A stretch of DNA of 64,000 bases from Corynebacterium callunae DSM 20147 (GCF_000344785.1 NC_020506.1:2666001-2730000); one strand, 5' to 3'. Counted from the stretch's first letter, positions 36,058 to 55,147 are shown. The notes: generated from the sequence alone by a model not told the origin. A program made the numbers and translations.

Positions 36058-37057
36058 GTCCAATAGGGTAGTACAAAAACCTAAGGCAACGGCACCCCTC
36101 CCCATTCGAGAGGGCCTCAACCCCTCCCGCGTGCGACTTCCCCTGGAAGTTAACCCCATAAAAGCCATAGATTTTGTGGAATACCTCATTTCCATCCAGC
36201 GTCACCGAAACCCTATTGACGACCAAAAAGCTTTAAAAGAGCGTTTCGACGAAAAACTGGTGGTTGATTCTTTAGGAAACCCCTTCTCCCCCGAAGATAT
36301 GGTTGCTCCTGGCACCGATGTGTGGTTTTACCGCATGCCGGCCTACGAGCGACCAATCCCCTACAAGATCCACATCATTCATGAAGACGATGACATCCTG
36401 GTCATCGATAAGCCTCCGTATTTAGCTACGATGCCGCGGGGACGTCACATTACTGAGACCGCCCTGGTGAAAATGCGAGTACAAACCGGCAATAATGACC
36501 TCACCCCAGCACATCGCCTCGACCGGCTAACCTCCGGGGTCTTGGTAATGGTGAAAAACCCTGCACTGCGCGGTGCTTTTCAGACGATCTTCGCACGCCG
36601 TGAAGCCACCAAAACCTATGAAGCAATTGCCGACTACATTCCCAACCTCATTTCGGATACAGAGCCCACGATCTGGGAATCCCGCATTGAAAAACAGCGC
36701 GGCGTAGTCCAAGCTTTTGTTGTTGATGGCCCTGTAAATACCAAGACTCGTTTAGTCTCAGTAACTCCGGTCAGCGACACTGAACAAGCGGAATTAGAAG
36801 CTCTCCACGGCCCCTTGGCTCCTCAAGCACGCTATGTGCTTGCTCCAGCAACGGGTAAGACTCACCAGCTTCGCATTCATATGCGTGACTTTGCCGCACC
36901 AATCCTGGGAGATCCCCTTTATCCGGTACTCCACGATGTTGACGATGAAGATTACACCACCCCGATGCACCTCATAGCCCGTACCTTGACCTTTGTAGAT
37001 CCCCGTACCAACGAAGAAACTACTTATACCAGTACCCGGCCTACAGGCAGCCTTTAA
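36056..37057 (+). CDS. RluA-family pseudouridine synthase
   Basis: 333 residues. The catalytic motif is AHRLDRLTSGVLVM with the essential Asp; ILVIDKPP and TGKTHQLRIHM are the other family motifs. It isomerises uridine in rRNA or tRNA; the target is not predictable. I start at ATG 36056 because the following KPKATAPLPIREGLN looks like the normal N-terminus; the frame is open further up but would run through the peptide gene. It is placed directly before the rRNA operons, which fits rRNA modification but may be chance. Confidence 0.85.
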   Translation: MSNRVVQKPKATAPLPIREGLNPSRVRLPLEVNPIKAIDFVEYLISIQRHRNPIDDQKALKERFDEKLVVDSLGNPFSPEDMVAPGTDVWFYRMPAYERPIPYKIHIIHEDDDILVIDKPPYLATMPRGRHITETALVKMRVQTGNNDLTPAHRLDRLTSGVLVMVKNPALRGAFQTIFARREATKTYEAIADYIPNLISDTEPTIWESRIEKQRGVVQAFVVDGPVNTKTRLVSVTPVSDTEQAELEALHGPLAPQARYVLAPATGKTHQLRIHMRDFAAPILGDPLYPVLHDVDDEDYTTPMHLIARTLTFVDPRTNEETTYTSTRPTGSL

Positions 37058-37062
37058 AACAC

Positions 37063-37108
37063 AAAAGGAGGGGCTATAGAGCATATTCGCTCTATAGCCC
37101 CTCCTTTT
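37063..37108. terminator. Bidirectional terminator between rluA-type gene and rrn
   Basis: A 20-base perfect stem, 37063-37082 with 37089-37108 (core GGAGGGGCTATAGAGC), loop ATATTC, with A-run and T-run edges. The rrn direct repeat begins inside its right arm at 37098. Confidence 0.9.
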
Positions 37109-37119
37109 AGACATGACTA

Positions 37120-37152
37120 AAGCCCGTATAACACAACGTGTCATACGGGCTT
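37120..37152 (-). terminator. rrn terminator, copy 1
   Basis: AAGCCCGTAT pairs with ATACGGGCTT, with an inner ACAC/GTGT pairing, about 20 bases after the 5S gene on the minus strand. Confidence 0.85.
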
Positions 37153-37173
37153 CAGCGTTTATCTAATTAAGTT

Positions 37174-37294
37174 TTAGGTCGGCGGTAACCTACTCTCCCA
37201 CACCCTCCCGAGTGCAGTACCATCAGCGTAACCAGGCTTAGCTTCCGGGTTCGGAACGGGACCGGGCGTTTCCCTGCTACTATCACCACCGACA
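37174..37294 (-). rRNA. rrf: 5S ribosomal RNA, copy 1
   Basis: About 120 bases. The ends GTCGGTGGT and ACCGCCGAC pair, and CCGTTCCGAACCCGGAAG is the conserved 5S loop. It lies 123 bases after the 23S gene. Ends are accurate to a few bases. Confidence 0.93.
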
Positions 37295-37344
37295 CAACCA
37301 ACCACCACACCACAAAAAATGATGCGTGTTGTGTCAAATACTGC

Positions 37345-37361
37345 ATAGTGGACGCGAGCAA
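37345..37361 (-). other. 3' arm of the 23S processing stem, copy 1
   Basis: CATAGTGGACGCGAGCA is complementary to the copy in the 16S-23S spacer (about 40585-40601), so the two can bracket the 23S RNA as an RNase III-type stem. The same pair exists in copy 2. Confidence 0.65.
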
Positions 37362-37417
37362 ATCTTTTTGCTATTTTTCGTTACGTTTTGCGTATCACCA
37401 ACAACCCTAAAGTTGTT

Positions 37418-42410
<4,993 letters not shown>

Positions 42411-42727
42411 TATGAAAAAAAATCAAGGCCGTGAAAAGCCCAAAACCCAGCCAACAACAAACAACCAACCACCACAAAAAAGGGTGATTGACTGGCTGTT
42501 AACCAAAAATAATGGTTATAAAAATAAAACAAAAAACGTTCCCCACCAACCCGACGGGGTCAAAGAGTGGGAAACAAAAGTGTTCTACCACAACCATGCA
42601 CAAAAACTAAAACACACCCCAAAGAGCATGTTCCTTATTTACAGTGGTGGGATATATGCAACCCACCACCCGGCATGACCAACCCCAAACCATGTTTGGG
42701 GATTATGGTAAACATAATAAAATAAAT

Positions 42728-42752
42728 GGCACACTATTGAGTTCTCAAACAA
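42728..42752 (-). promoter_or_regulatory. rrn leader antitermination element, copy 1
   Basis: TGAGAACTCAATAGTGTGCC on the minus strand, about 320 bases before 16S, is the boxA/boxC-like leader element common in actinobacterial rrn operons; a variant occurs in the 16S-23S spacer. Confidence 0.65.
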
Positions 42753-42814
42753 CATACACATACCAACAACAAACCCAATTTTTTATCTCGAGTAGGTGTT
42801 TGGCAGCTTGATCA

Positions 42815-42844
42815 ATCTTAGTAACTGGTAGTCAAGAAAGCAAA
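42815..42844 (-). promoter_or_regulatory. rrn promoter, proximal, copy 1
   Basis: On the minus strand TTTGCT and TAAGAT are separated by 18 bases, about 405 bases before 16S. Confidence 0.5.
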
Positions 42845-42956
42845 TTCCTTGTTTTTCCTGTTTTCTATGATTGTGTTTGTCGATCCGCTTGTTTTCCTTT
42901 CCGCCTCATCAACCAGTGTGACTGGCGGGGCGTTGTCGGTCGCGGCGACTTCCACT

Positions 42957-42985
42957 AAGTTACACACACTCACCGATGTTTTCAA
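42957..42985 (-). promoter_or_regulatory. rrn promoter, distal, copy 1
   Basis: On the minus strand TTGAAA and TAACTT are separated by exactly 17 bases. It lies inside the duplicated segment and close to its right edge, so both operons keep this promoter. Confidence 0.6.
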
Positions 42986-43010
42986 ATGCGCAGGTCACAG
43001 CCCCACAGAG

Positions 43011-43038
43011 CAACGTCGAAAAGCATCTTTTTAAATGC
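43011..43038 (+). repeat. GTCGAAAAGC repeat at the rrn repeat edge
   Basis: CAAC, GTCGAAAAGC (43015-43024), then ATCTTTTTAAATGC. The T-rich tail matches the copies at 16661 and 28072. The identity between the two rrn units ends exactly after GTCGAAAAGC; copy 2 loses the tail. Confidence 0.65.
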
Positions 43039-43200
43039 TTTGTGTCATTCGGGAGTCTTAACCCGAATTCTCAATCCGAAAAGATCCGCTGCATAGTTGC
43101 CGGCGCTGATTCGGGTTGGGTATTGCGGCGCAACGCCATCGAGCAAAGGTGAGCAGTCGATCCGCAATCTTAAGCTTGCAACGAAAGATGCAATTGCTGG

Positions 43201-43407
43201 AGAGAACTAGTCCCTCTTCAACTCAGTGCTGTTGAGGCTCGCTCTCTCGTAGATGTGCTCGCCTATGAATACTCAACGCATAGAGCCCAGAGGAAAATGA
43301 TCCATTCCCTCCATTTATCTTTGAAGCGCCCTACGGAGATGTCTTACTCCTCCAACGTTGTGCAGCGACTGAAGATTGAAGCAGATCTGGACATCCAAGG
43401 ATTGAAG
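43201..43407 (+). pseudogene. Acetyltransferase (GNAT) gene, decayed N-terminal fragment
   Basis: Two adjacent frames together read ELVPLQLSAVEARSLVDVLA… and then ENDPFPPFIFEAPYGDVLLL, separated by a frameshift near 43295, with another frame break near 43375. It looks like the N-terminal part of a GNAT-type acetyltransferase whose C-terminal part lies beyond the insertion sequence at 44708-44891. No start codon can be assigned. This is a non-functional remnant; family assignment rests on the C-terminal piece. Confidence 0.5.
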
Positions 43408-43424
43408 TGCCCCGGGTTTTGTTC

Positions 43425-44344
<920 letters not shown>

Positions 44345-44348
<4 letters not shown>

Positions 44349-44662
44349 TTCCGACGTTTTGGGTCGAGTTCCGATGCGAAAAAAGCCGATGCAGCCTTGA
44401 GCAATTCGTTGGTGTCTCGCAGCTCTTGATTCTCACGGCGCAGCTTGGCAACTTCAGCGACTAAGTCTTCTGGCTGGTGTTGGTGAGTGAGACCATCACG
44501 GCGAGCCTGCTGCGTCCATTGCCTGGCCGTGTGCCACGAGACGCCCAGTTTTGGTGCGACTGCTTGGCACGCTTGTTGCATCGAAAGGTTCTCGGCCAAG
44601 ATACGATCCTCTACCAGGCGGACCACACGGTCCTTGGCTTCCTGGTCAAACTTCTTTGGCAT
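44345..44662 (-). CDS. IS3-family transposase OrfA
   Basis: 105 residues, intact. The helix-turn-helix is in KLGVSWHTARQWTQQARRDG, and the leucine-zipper-like LVAEVAKLRRENQELRDTNE allows multimerisation. With OrfB broken it cannot support transposition alone; alone, OrfA proteins act mainly as DNA-binding inhibitors in this family. Confidence 0.88.
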
Positions 44663-44707
44663 GTACTAGATTTTCCCATCTACTCAGACGGAACAAAACC
44701 TGGGACA

Positions 44708-44891
44708 GTTCAGATTATCGACGCCGAGGTCTATCTCGTCGAATTATAACAGCGCTGGAAGATGCGGCTGCTGAGTTTGGTTATCGACGGTTTTACTTCA
44801 CACGTGAACCTCGCCGGCGGGAAGCAGAAACCTATATCTACCAATGGGCTACTCACCACTATTTGATGTCCATGAAGATCCCAAAAGGTAA
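44708..44891 (+). pseudogene. Acetyltransferase (GNAT) gene, decayed C-terminal fragment
   Basis: The frame YRRRGLSRRIITALEDAA… EFGYRRFYFT is the acetyl-CoA-binding motif A region of GNAT enzymes. After a frame break near 44825 it ends LYLPMGYSPLFDVHEDPKR and stops at 44889-44891, the typical GNAT terminal strand. The insertion sequence separates it from the N-terminal fragment. Confidence 0.65.
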
Positions 44892-45038
44892 CTGAAGCCC
44901 AGCGCATCCGTGTAGAGATTAGGGGTCACGTCCAGAAGCTCGACTTTCCACTGTTAAGGCAAATGCTAATTTTCATAATGCAAAAAGATACTGAATAACA
45001 CTGACTGCCACTGATATCTACTACTAAACGCAATTAAG

Positions 45039-45075
45039 GAGAGGGAGAGGAATGTTTTGGTCCTCTCCCTCCCCT
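45039..45075. terminator. Hairpin terminator in the inter-rrn spacer
   Basis: GAGGGAGAGGA (45041-45051) pairs with TCCTCTCCCTC (45061-45071), followed by CCCCTTATATA. Confidence 0.65.
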
Positions 45076-45104
45076 TATATACGCCCTATATCAAGGCATG
45101 CGAA

Positions 45105-45140
45105 GGGGGTGTGAGAAACAAAACTGTTTCTCACACCCCC
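45105..45140. terminator. Strong hairpin after rrn copy 2
   Basis: A 16-base perfect stem, GGGGGTGTGAGAAACA with TGTTTCTCACACCCCC, loop AAAC. It lies 63 bases beyond the normal rrn terminator on the minus strand and may be a backup stop for the second rrn operon. Confidence 0.75.
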
Positions 45141-45202
45141 CAACACACAAGAAAAGGAAGAACACCACAACGATGTTCTACCCCTCCTTTTAGACATGAC
45201 TA

Positions 45203-45235
45203 AAGCCCGTATAACACAACGTGTCATACGGGCTT
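45203..45235 (-). terminator. rrn terminator, copy 2
   Basis: Same AAGCCCGTAT / ATACGGGCTT hairpin as in copy 1, after 5S. Confidence 0.85.
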
Positions 45236-45256
45236 CAGCGTTTATCTAATTAAGTT

Positions 45257-45377
45257 TTAGGTCGGCGGTAACCTACTCTCCCACACCCTCCCGAGTGCAG
45301 TACCATCAGCGTAACCAGGCTTAGCTTCCGGGTTCGGAACGGGACCGGGCGTTTCCCTGCTACTATCACCACCGACA
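45257..45377 (-). rRNA. rrf: 5S ribosomal RNA, copy 2
   Basis: Same sequence as the copy at 37174-37294, offset 8,083 bases. Confidence 0.93.
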
Positions 45378-45500
45378 CAACCAACCACCACACCACAAAA
45401 AATGATGCGTGTTGTGTCAAATACTGCATAGTGGACGCGAGCAAATCTTTTTGCTATTTTTCGTTACGTTTTGCGTATCACCAACAACCCTAAAGTTGTT

Positions 45501-48583
<3,083 letters not shown>

Positions 48584-48962
48584 TAAGACAACACACCAAC
48601 AAACACTCAAACAAGCATTCATCGTGTGTCACGTTCGGATACACAAAAAAATATACAAAAAATAAAGATGCTCGCGTCCACTATACAGTTCTCACACAAC
48701 ACACCATCACCACCACCAACCACACACAACCGTGCACAATCACTGGATAATCATGATCTGATGAAGAAACAACACATTACATGTCATTTCAGACACCCAA
48801 CAGCATGCCACCTATTTTTATCTTCCCCCACAGAGAGAAGTGTTTACCACACCAAGGGTCATCTCCACCCGATTAATTTGTGTTGATGGCAACCACACAT
48901 GGGTTCCAACACCAACAACCCATACAACCCAACAACTGTTGAGGATGAGTTTATTTAAAGCT

Positions 48963-50493
<1,531 letters not shown>

Positions 50494-50897
50494 TATGAAA
50501 AAAAATCAAGGCCGTGAAAAGCCCAAAACCCAGCCAACAACAAACAACCAACCACCACAAAAAAGGGTGATTGACTGGCTGTTAACCAAAAATAATGGTT
50601 ATAAAAATAAAACAAAAAACGTTCCCCACCAACCCGACGGGGTCAAAGAGTGGGAAACAAAAGTGTTCTACCACAACCATGCACAAAAACTAAAACACAC
50701 CCCAAAGAGCATGTTCCTTATTTACAGTGGTGGGATATATGCAACCCACCACCCGGCATGACCAACCCCAAACCATGTTTGGGGATTATGGTAAACATAA
50801 TAAAATAAATGGCACACTATTGAGTTCTCAAACAACATACACATACCAACAACAAACCCAATTTTTTATCTCGAGTAGGTGTTTGGCAGCTTGATCA

Positions 50898-50927
50898 ATC
50901 TTAGTAACTGGTAGTCAAGAAAGCAAA
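50898..50927 (-). promoter_or_regulatory. rrn promoter, proximal, copy 2
   Basis: TTTGCT, 18 bases, TAAGAT on the minus strand, as in copy 1. Confidence 0.5.
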
Positions 50928-51039
50928 TTCCTTGTTTTTCCTGTTTTCTATGATTGTGTTTGTCGATCCGCTTGTTTTCCTTTCCGCCTCATCAACCAGT
51001 GTGACTGGCGGGGCGTTGTCGGTCGCGGCGACTTCCACT

Positions 51040-51068
51040 AAGTTACACACACTCACCGATGTTTTCAA
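51040..51068 (-). promoter_or_regulatory. rrn promoter, distal, copy 2
   Basis: TTGAAA, 17 bases, TAACTT on the minus strand, as in copy 1; it lies 44-72 bases beyond the GntR stop codon. Confidence 0.6.
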
Positions 51069-51111
51069 ATGCGCAGGTCACAGCCCCACAGAGCAACGTC
51101 GAAAAGCGTTA

Positions 51112-51486
51112 TTACTGGTAGAGCCCCCGACTCTCCGCAACTTGGTCAAAAAGCTCGTGCACCCCAGAACGGTTGAGGCCAAGTTTGATGGCCTCGTCAA
51201 CCAAGGGGGCGAGGAATACCGCGGCGAACTCTGCCCGCCGACGCTCGATAATGAGATGCGCTGCCTGTGCGGTCACAAACATCCCAATGCCGGGCTTCTT
51301 AATAAGGACACCTGCGCTGACTAGGAGTGCCAAGCCCTTGCGGGCGGTGGCCGGATTGATGTTGTGGAAGGCCGCGAGTTCATTCGTGGACGGCGCGCGC
51401 TGAAATGCCGTTAAAGAGCCTTCAACAATTGAGTCCTCTATGAGGGTGGCGATTTGGCGGAAAAGGGGGACGTTCGATTCCTCCAC
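51112..51486 (-). CDS. GntR/YtrA-type transcriptional regulator
   Basis: 124 residues. The winged helix (PSTNELAAFHNINPATARKG) is followed by a short helical tail, the YtrA-type architecture that usually controls ABC transporter genes. No transporter gene follows: the stop is 4 bases from the second rrn repeat, so any former partner is gone or elsewhere. Transcription would read into the rrn promoter region, since no terminator is visible between. Confidence 0.87.
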   Translation of the reverse strand: MEESNVPLFRQIATLIEDSIVEGSLTAFQRAPSTNELAAFHNINPATARKGLALLVSAGVLIKKPGIGMFVTAQAAHLIIERRRAEFAAVFLAPLVDEAIKLGLNRSGVHELFDQVAESRGLYQ

Positions 51487-51688
51487 GTCAACTCCCCACC
51501 AGTTGGCTACTCATGTAACTAACCTTAACAGGTGTTGAAACATTCACATTCGCCTCATACGACATCGACTTATGCTTTCTTTAACATTGCAGCCGCCTTT
51601 ATCCACCTGAAATAGACGAGTAATCGCAAGATAAGGCATGCTTGGATAAAAAGATTAATAAAACTCAACAGAATCGGAACTAGGAGCC

Positions 51689-53197
51689 ATGCTTGAACGC
51701 ACACAGGTATTCGTGGATACGTCCTACCTACTCGCAAGCTTTTATAACTCTTGGGAGACAGGGGCACGTGCCCAATTAGAAATTGACCTCCCCGAAGTAG
51801 TCGGGGTTTTAGGAAGGATGATCGAGCAACAACTTAAACAGCCAGTTCAAAGGCAAATGTGGTACGACGGAATCCCTGATTCCGGTCCCCACCGTTATCA
51901 GCGTGCCCTAAGAACCTGCGATGGTGTGCAGCTGCGCGCTGGACAGCTCATCGAATGGGGCGAAAGGCGTACCCAAAAAGCAGTGGACACCCGCCTGGTC
52001 GCTGACCTGGTGCTAGCTGGTGTGCGCGGACAATGTTCCGACATTGTATTAGTCAGTGGTGACGCCGATATGATCCCCGGTGTCCAAGAAGCAGCCAATG
52101 CAGGCTTGCGTGTTCACCTTTATGGTTTCGGTTGGGATTCAATGTCTTCGCAGCTACGCCATTGTTGCGATACCACCACCATCTTGGACCCACGCGAAGA
52201 CTTTGCGGATTGTATGCAGTTGCAGGTGCTGGAAGGTCCGCTTCCCCCTGTTGTCAGAGTCAAGCCAATCGGTGACGCCGAACCAATCGAGGAGCTGGAT
52301 TTCACTCCGGTTCCTGGAGTAGCCACGCCAGAACCTACTGCGGAAACAGCTGTGGAAACAGCCGCGGAGACCACCGCGGAAGATTCCGCAGTAGATTCCG
52401 CTCCGGAATTCAAGAACACAGCTCCTTTCAGTGCAAATGATGTTGCTGAAAAACTGTCTCCTCGCCCTGGTGAGCCTTCGGAAGCATTTGAAGATCAGCA
52501 ATGCGAGGCGCAAAGCAGTATCGACAAGCGCGCGCAAAAGATTGCCGAACCTGCACTAGCAAAGCCGGAAACCGAAGCACCTACCCCGGCGCCGGCAGAC
52601 GCAGCGCCGGAAGTTTCTGCGCAGCCATCACCAGTTGAACAGGCAGAACCAAAGCAGCCAACCACCCCAGCTTCTGCTCCGAAACCTGGCACCGCCGCGA
52701 AGCCAGTAAAGCCTGCTCAACCAAAGGCTCCAACGCCTAAGACGGTTGCGCAGAGCTCCGAGGCCTCACTGTCAACTGCACAAACACCCGCTACCAGCGA
52801 AGATTCTGCAGTTGAGGGCCATGTTGAAGATCATGTTGAGGAGACGCGGGCGAAAATCCCGAATCCTTCCATGATGGCTCCTCGCCGAAAACTGCGCTCT
52901 CGTTATGTACCGCTGCCAAATGAAGTATGGGCAACTGCTGGTTTCCAAACGCCTTATGACGTTGGCCAGCAATATGCTTCTTGGTGGTTTGAGAACGCTG
53001 CCACGGCTACCCAACGCGATCAAGCCCATCTACTCTCCGGCGGTGGCCTTCCTCCTGAGATTGATCGGCCACTTTTGCAATTCGCCTGTGAAACCTTGCA
53101 TGAGTACACCTTGACAGAAGCCCAGCGTGTAAGCCTGCGCGATGGTTTCCATTCAGGTATTCGTGCAGTGTTGCTCAATATTCGCAACAGTCAGTAG
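51689..53197 (+). CDS. NYN-domain protein with long Pro/Ala/Glu-rich linker
   Basis: 502 residues. Residues 1-170 form a NYN (PIN-like, LabA/DUF88) domain with acidic residues in FVDTSYLLASF, KAVDTRLVADL and VSGDADMIPGV, a fold of metal-dependent RNases. Residues about 200-400 are low complexity, rich in Ala, Pro, Glu and Thr. The last 100 (LPNEVWATAGFQTPYDVGQQ onward) form a compact second domain. AGGAG lies just before ATG 51689. It is tail-to-tail with rsmP. Enzyme activity is inferred. Confidence 0.82.
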   Translation: MLERTQVFVDTSYLLASFYNSWETGARAQLEIDLPEVVGVLGRMIEQQLKQPVQRQMWYDGIPDSGPHRYQRALRTCDGVQLRAGQLIEWGERRTQKAVDTRLVADLVLAGVRGQCSDIVLVSGDADMIPGVQEAANAGLRVHLYGFGWDSMSSQLRHCCDTTTILDPREDFADCMQLQVLEGPLPPVVRVKPIGDAEPIEELDFTPVPGVATPEPTAETAVETAAETTAEDSAVDSAPEFKNTAPFSANDVAEKLSPRPGEPSEAFEDQQCEAQSSIDKRAQKIAEPALAKPETEAPTPAPADAAPEVSAQPSPVEQAEPKQPTTPASAPKPGTAAKPVKPAQPKAPTPKTVAQSSEASLSTAQTPATSEDSAVEGHVEDHVEETRAKIPNPSMMAPRRKLRSRYVPLPNEVWATAGFQTPYDVGQQYASWWFENAATATQRDQAHLLSGGGLPPEIDRPLLQFACETLHEYTLTEAQRVSLRDGFHSGIRAVLLNIRNSQ

Positions 53198-53204
53198 GCA
53201 CACT

Positions 53205-53243
53205 AAAGGCGGGACATCTCAACCAGAGATGCCCCGCCTTTTG
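53205..53243. terminator. Bidirectional terminator between NYN gene and rsmP
   Basis: AAAGGCGGGACATCTC pairs with GAGATGCCCCGCCTTT (one mismatch), loop AACCA, with A- and T-runs. Confidence 0.9.
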
Positions 53244-53248
53244 CTGTA

Positions 53249-54079
53249 TTACTTCATTGCGGAACCGTTAGTGCCGGAAGCATCCGGGGTTTCGTCGACA
53301 AGCTCCTTTGCGTCAGTAACACCGGACTCTAACTGACCCGTGGCGGCAGGCGCAGTGCCCAGCGCTTCGGCGCGCAACTGCTCAAGGCGGACGGCGGCGC
53401 GCTGATCGGTGCCGGACTGCTGAATCTCAGCCATGCGGTCGCTAACGGTGTTTTGGGTCAGCTCCTGGGCTCCCAAAGCATCTGCATAACGACGCTCGAT
53501 CTTTTCGCGGACTGCGTCGAGGGTCGGAACGGAACCGTCGTTGCCACCGAATTGGTTGAGGCTGTCCATTGACTTGGTAACGGTTTCCTGCATCTGGGCC
53601 TGATCAGCCTGGGCGCGGAGAGCATCAATCTGAGACATCTGATCTTTAAGACGCATCTCAGATTCCTTGGATTTTGCAACCGCATCCTTAGCGGCAGCCT
53701 CAGCCTGCTGATGCAAAGCAGTAGTCTGCTCCAGCTGCTGCTCCACGGCTACGAGCTGGGAAGCAAAAACCTCAGCGGTGTTGTTAAACTCCTGCGCCTT
53801 GGTGGCATCTCCTGCAGCAGCGGATTTATCGGCGAGCTGAATTGCCTGACGAGCCTGATCCTGCAGCTTATCGCGGTCAGATACCAGGCGATTGAGCTTC
53901 ATTTCGAGCTGCTTTTGCTGGCCGATAATCTGCGAGGCATGCTGCATAATTTGCTGGTGCTGCTGCTGCGCAGCCTCGGTAGCCTGCTGAATTTGTACCT
54001 TCGGATCGGCGTTTTCATCAATTTTATTGTCAAAAGATGCCATGAGGTACTTCCAGCCCTTGCTGAGCGGATTAGCCAT
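53249..54079 (-). CDS. rsmP: PspA/IM30-family protein RsmP
   Basis: 276 residues, almost entirely coiled-coil helix from residue 20 to 230 (IQQATEAAQQQHQQIMQHAS, then RLKDQMSQIDALRAQADQAQ), with a disordered C-terminus. It belongs to the PspA/IM30/Vipp1 (ESCRT-III-like) family. The C. glutamicum counterpart, RsmP, forms filaments and affects rod shape and polar growth. GGGAAG lies 10 bases before ATG 54079. Confidence 0.87.
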   Translation of the reverse strand: MANPLSKGWKYLMASFDNKIDENADPKVQIQQATEAAQQQHQQIMQHASQIIGQQKQLEMKLNRLVSDRDKLQDQARQAIQLADKSAAAGDATKAQEFNNTAEVFASQLVAVEQQLEQTTALHQQAEAAAKDAVAKSKESEMRLKDQMSQIDALRAQADQAQMQETVTKSMDSLNQFGGNDGSVPTLDAVREKIERRYADALGAQELTQNTVSDRMAEIQQSGTDQRAAVRLEQLRAEALGTAPAATGQLESGVTDAKELVDETPDASGTNGSAMK

Positions 54080-54338
54080 AGTCAGTCACTTCCCTAAGGT
54101 TTGTGGAGATGGTCTTTAAATATTTAAAAATTGGAAGAAATTTCGCGGAACCAAATGAGGTTCACTCGGTAAATCCCCAGTCTACGCAAAAGTGCCCACT
54201 CCCACCGCCCAAGTTCTTAGATTTGGGGGCCAACCCTGAGATGTCCCTGAATCCACAAGCGCCTGCAGCAAGCGGATAGCAAAAAAGAGGGCCACCGACG
54301 TTTTGTCGGTAGCCCCCTGTTTGGACTTAAGGAAAATC
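54080..54338. terminator. rsmP-trxA gap with thioredoxin terminator
   Basis: The 259-base gap contains the trxA terminator on the minus strand (54282-54318): GGGGGCTACCGAC pairs with GTCGGTGGCCC, followed by TCTTTTTT. The rest should hold the rsmP promoter, which I cannot place. Confidence 0.8.
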
Positions 54339-54713
54339 TTAAGCCTCTGCGGATCCCTGCTGCTCTGCGATCTGACGGCGCACGTCTTCCATATCTAGAC
54401 CCTTAACCTGGTTAACCAGATCATCAAGGGCTGGAGCTGGCATGGTGCCGGCTTCGCGGAAAACCATGATGCCATCGCGGAAAATCATCAGGGTTGGGAT
54501 GGACTGAATTTCCAGGGCAGCGGTCAGGCTCTGGTTTGCCTCGGTATCGAGCTTTGCAAAGACAGCGTCGCTGTGGGTTTCAGAAACCTTCTCATAGGTT
54601 GGAGCGAACTGGCGGCAAGGACCACACCAAGATGCCCAAGCATCTACGAGGACAATTCCCTCACCGGTAACAGTTTGCTCAAATGTGTCTTCGGTTACTT
54701 CGATAGTCGCCAT
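54339..54713 (-). CDS. trxA: Thioredoxin
   Basis: 124 residues with the redox-active WCGPCR motif near residue 30 and the cis-proline loop SIPTLMIF. Cytoplasmic disulfide reductant; MsrA, encoded elsewhere in this window, is a typical client. No thioredoxin reductase gene is adjacent. It is divergent from the HMA-type gene. A second or alternative thioredoxin gene in the genome is likely. Confidence 0.93.
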   Translation of the reverse strand: MATIEVTEDTFEQTVTGEGIVLVDAWASWCGPCRQFAPTYEKVSETHSDAVFAKLDTEANQSLTAALEIQSIPTLMIFRDGIMVFREAGTMPAPALDDLVNQVKGLDMEDVRRQIAEQQGSAEA

Positions 54714-54898
54714 GGATAAACTCCGTTCAATATTTGTATGGTCTGTATAGAAACCAACTCAAAGCGGTAGCAGGTTATTCCCGCCGATTCATTTTCTTTA
54801 TTCAGCGTGGTACCGCCTGACTCATTGCATATCGTACAGTGCTTTAAATGCCTTTTACAGGTACCGCTGGGAGTTACCATGTTCAAAGAAAGGGAGTT

Positions 54899-55105
54899 AT
54901 GAGCACAAAAAACTACCAAGTCGAGGGTTTGACCTGCGAAAATGGCGCAGCCTCGGTGGAGGATGAGATCAGCATTGTGCCCGGCGCCCAAGGCGTAGAT
55001 ATTGATGTGGAAAATGGTCGCATTGCTGTCACCGGCGAAGGTTTCAGCGATGATGACATCATCAAAGCTGTGGAACTTGCGGGTTGCAAAGTAATTCCGA
55101 ATTAA
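54899..55105 (+). CDS. Heavy-metal-associated (HMA) domain protein lacking one cysteine
   Basis: 68 residues with the CopZ-like fold pattern (YQVEGLTC… SVEDEISIVPGAQGVDIDVE… DDIIKAVELAGCKV). The copper motif is normally CxxC; here it reads C-E-N-G. A single T-to-G change (TGC to GGC) would explain the loss. AAAGGGAG lies 4 bases before ATG 54899. Metal binding may be weakened or different, perhaps using the C-terminal Cys. No copper ATPase is adjacent. Confidence 0.82.
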   Translation: MSTKNYQVEGLTCENGAASVEDEISIVPGAQGVDIDVENGRIAVTGEGFSDDDIIKAVELAGCKVIPN

Positions 55106-55147
55106 CAGTGCCATTAAATACCAAAGTTGGTATTTGGATAAAAATCA

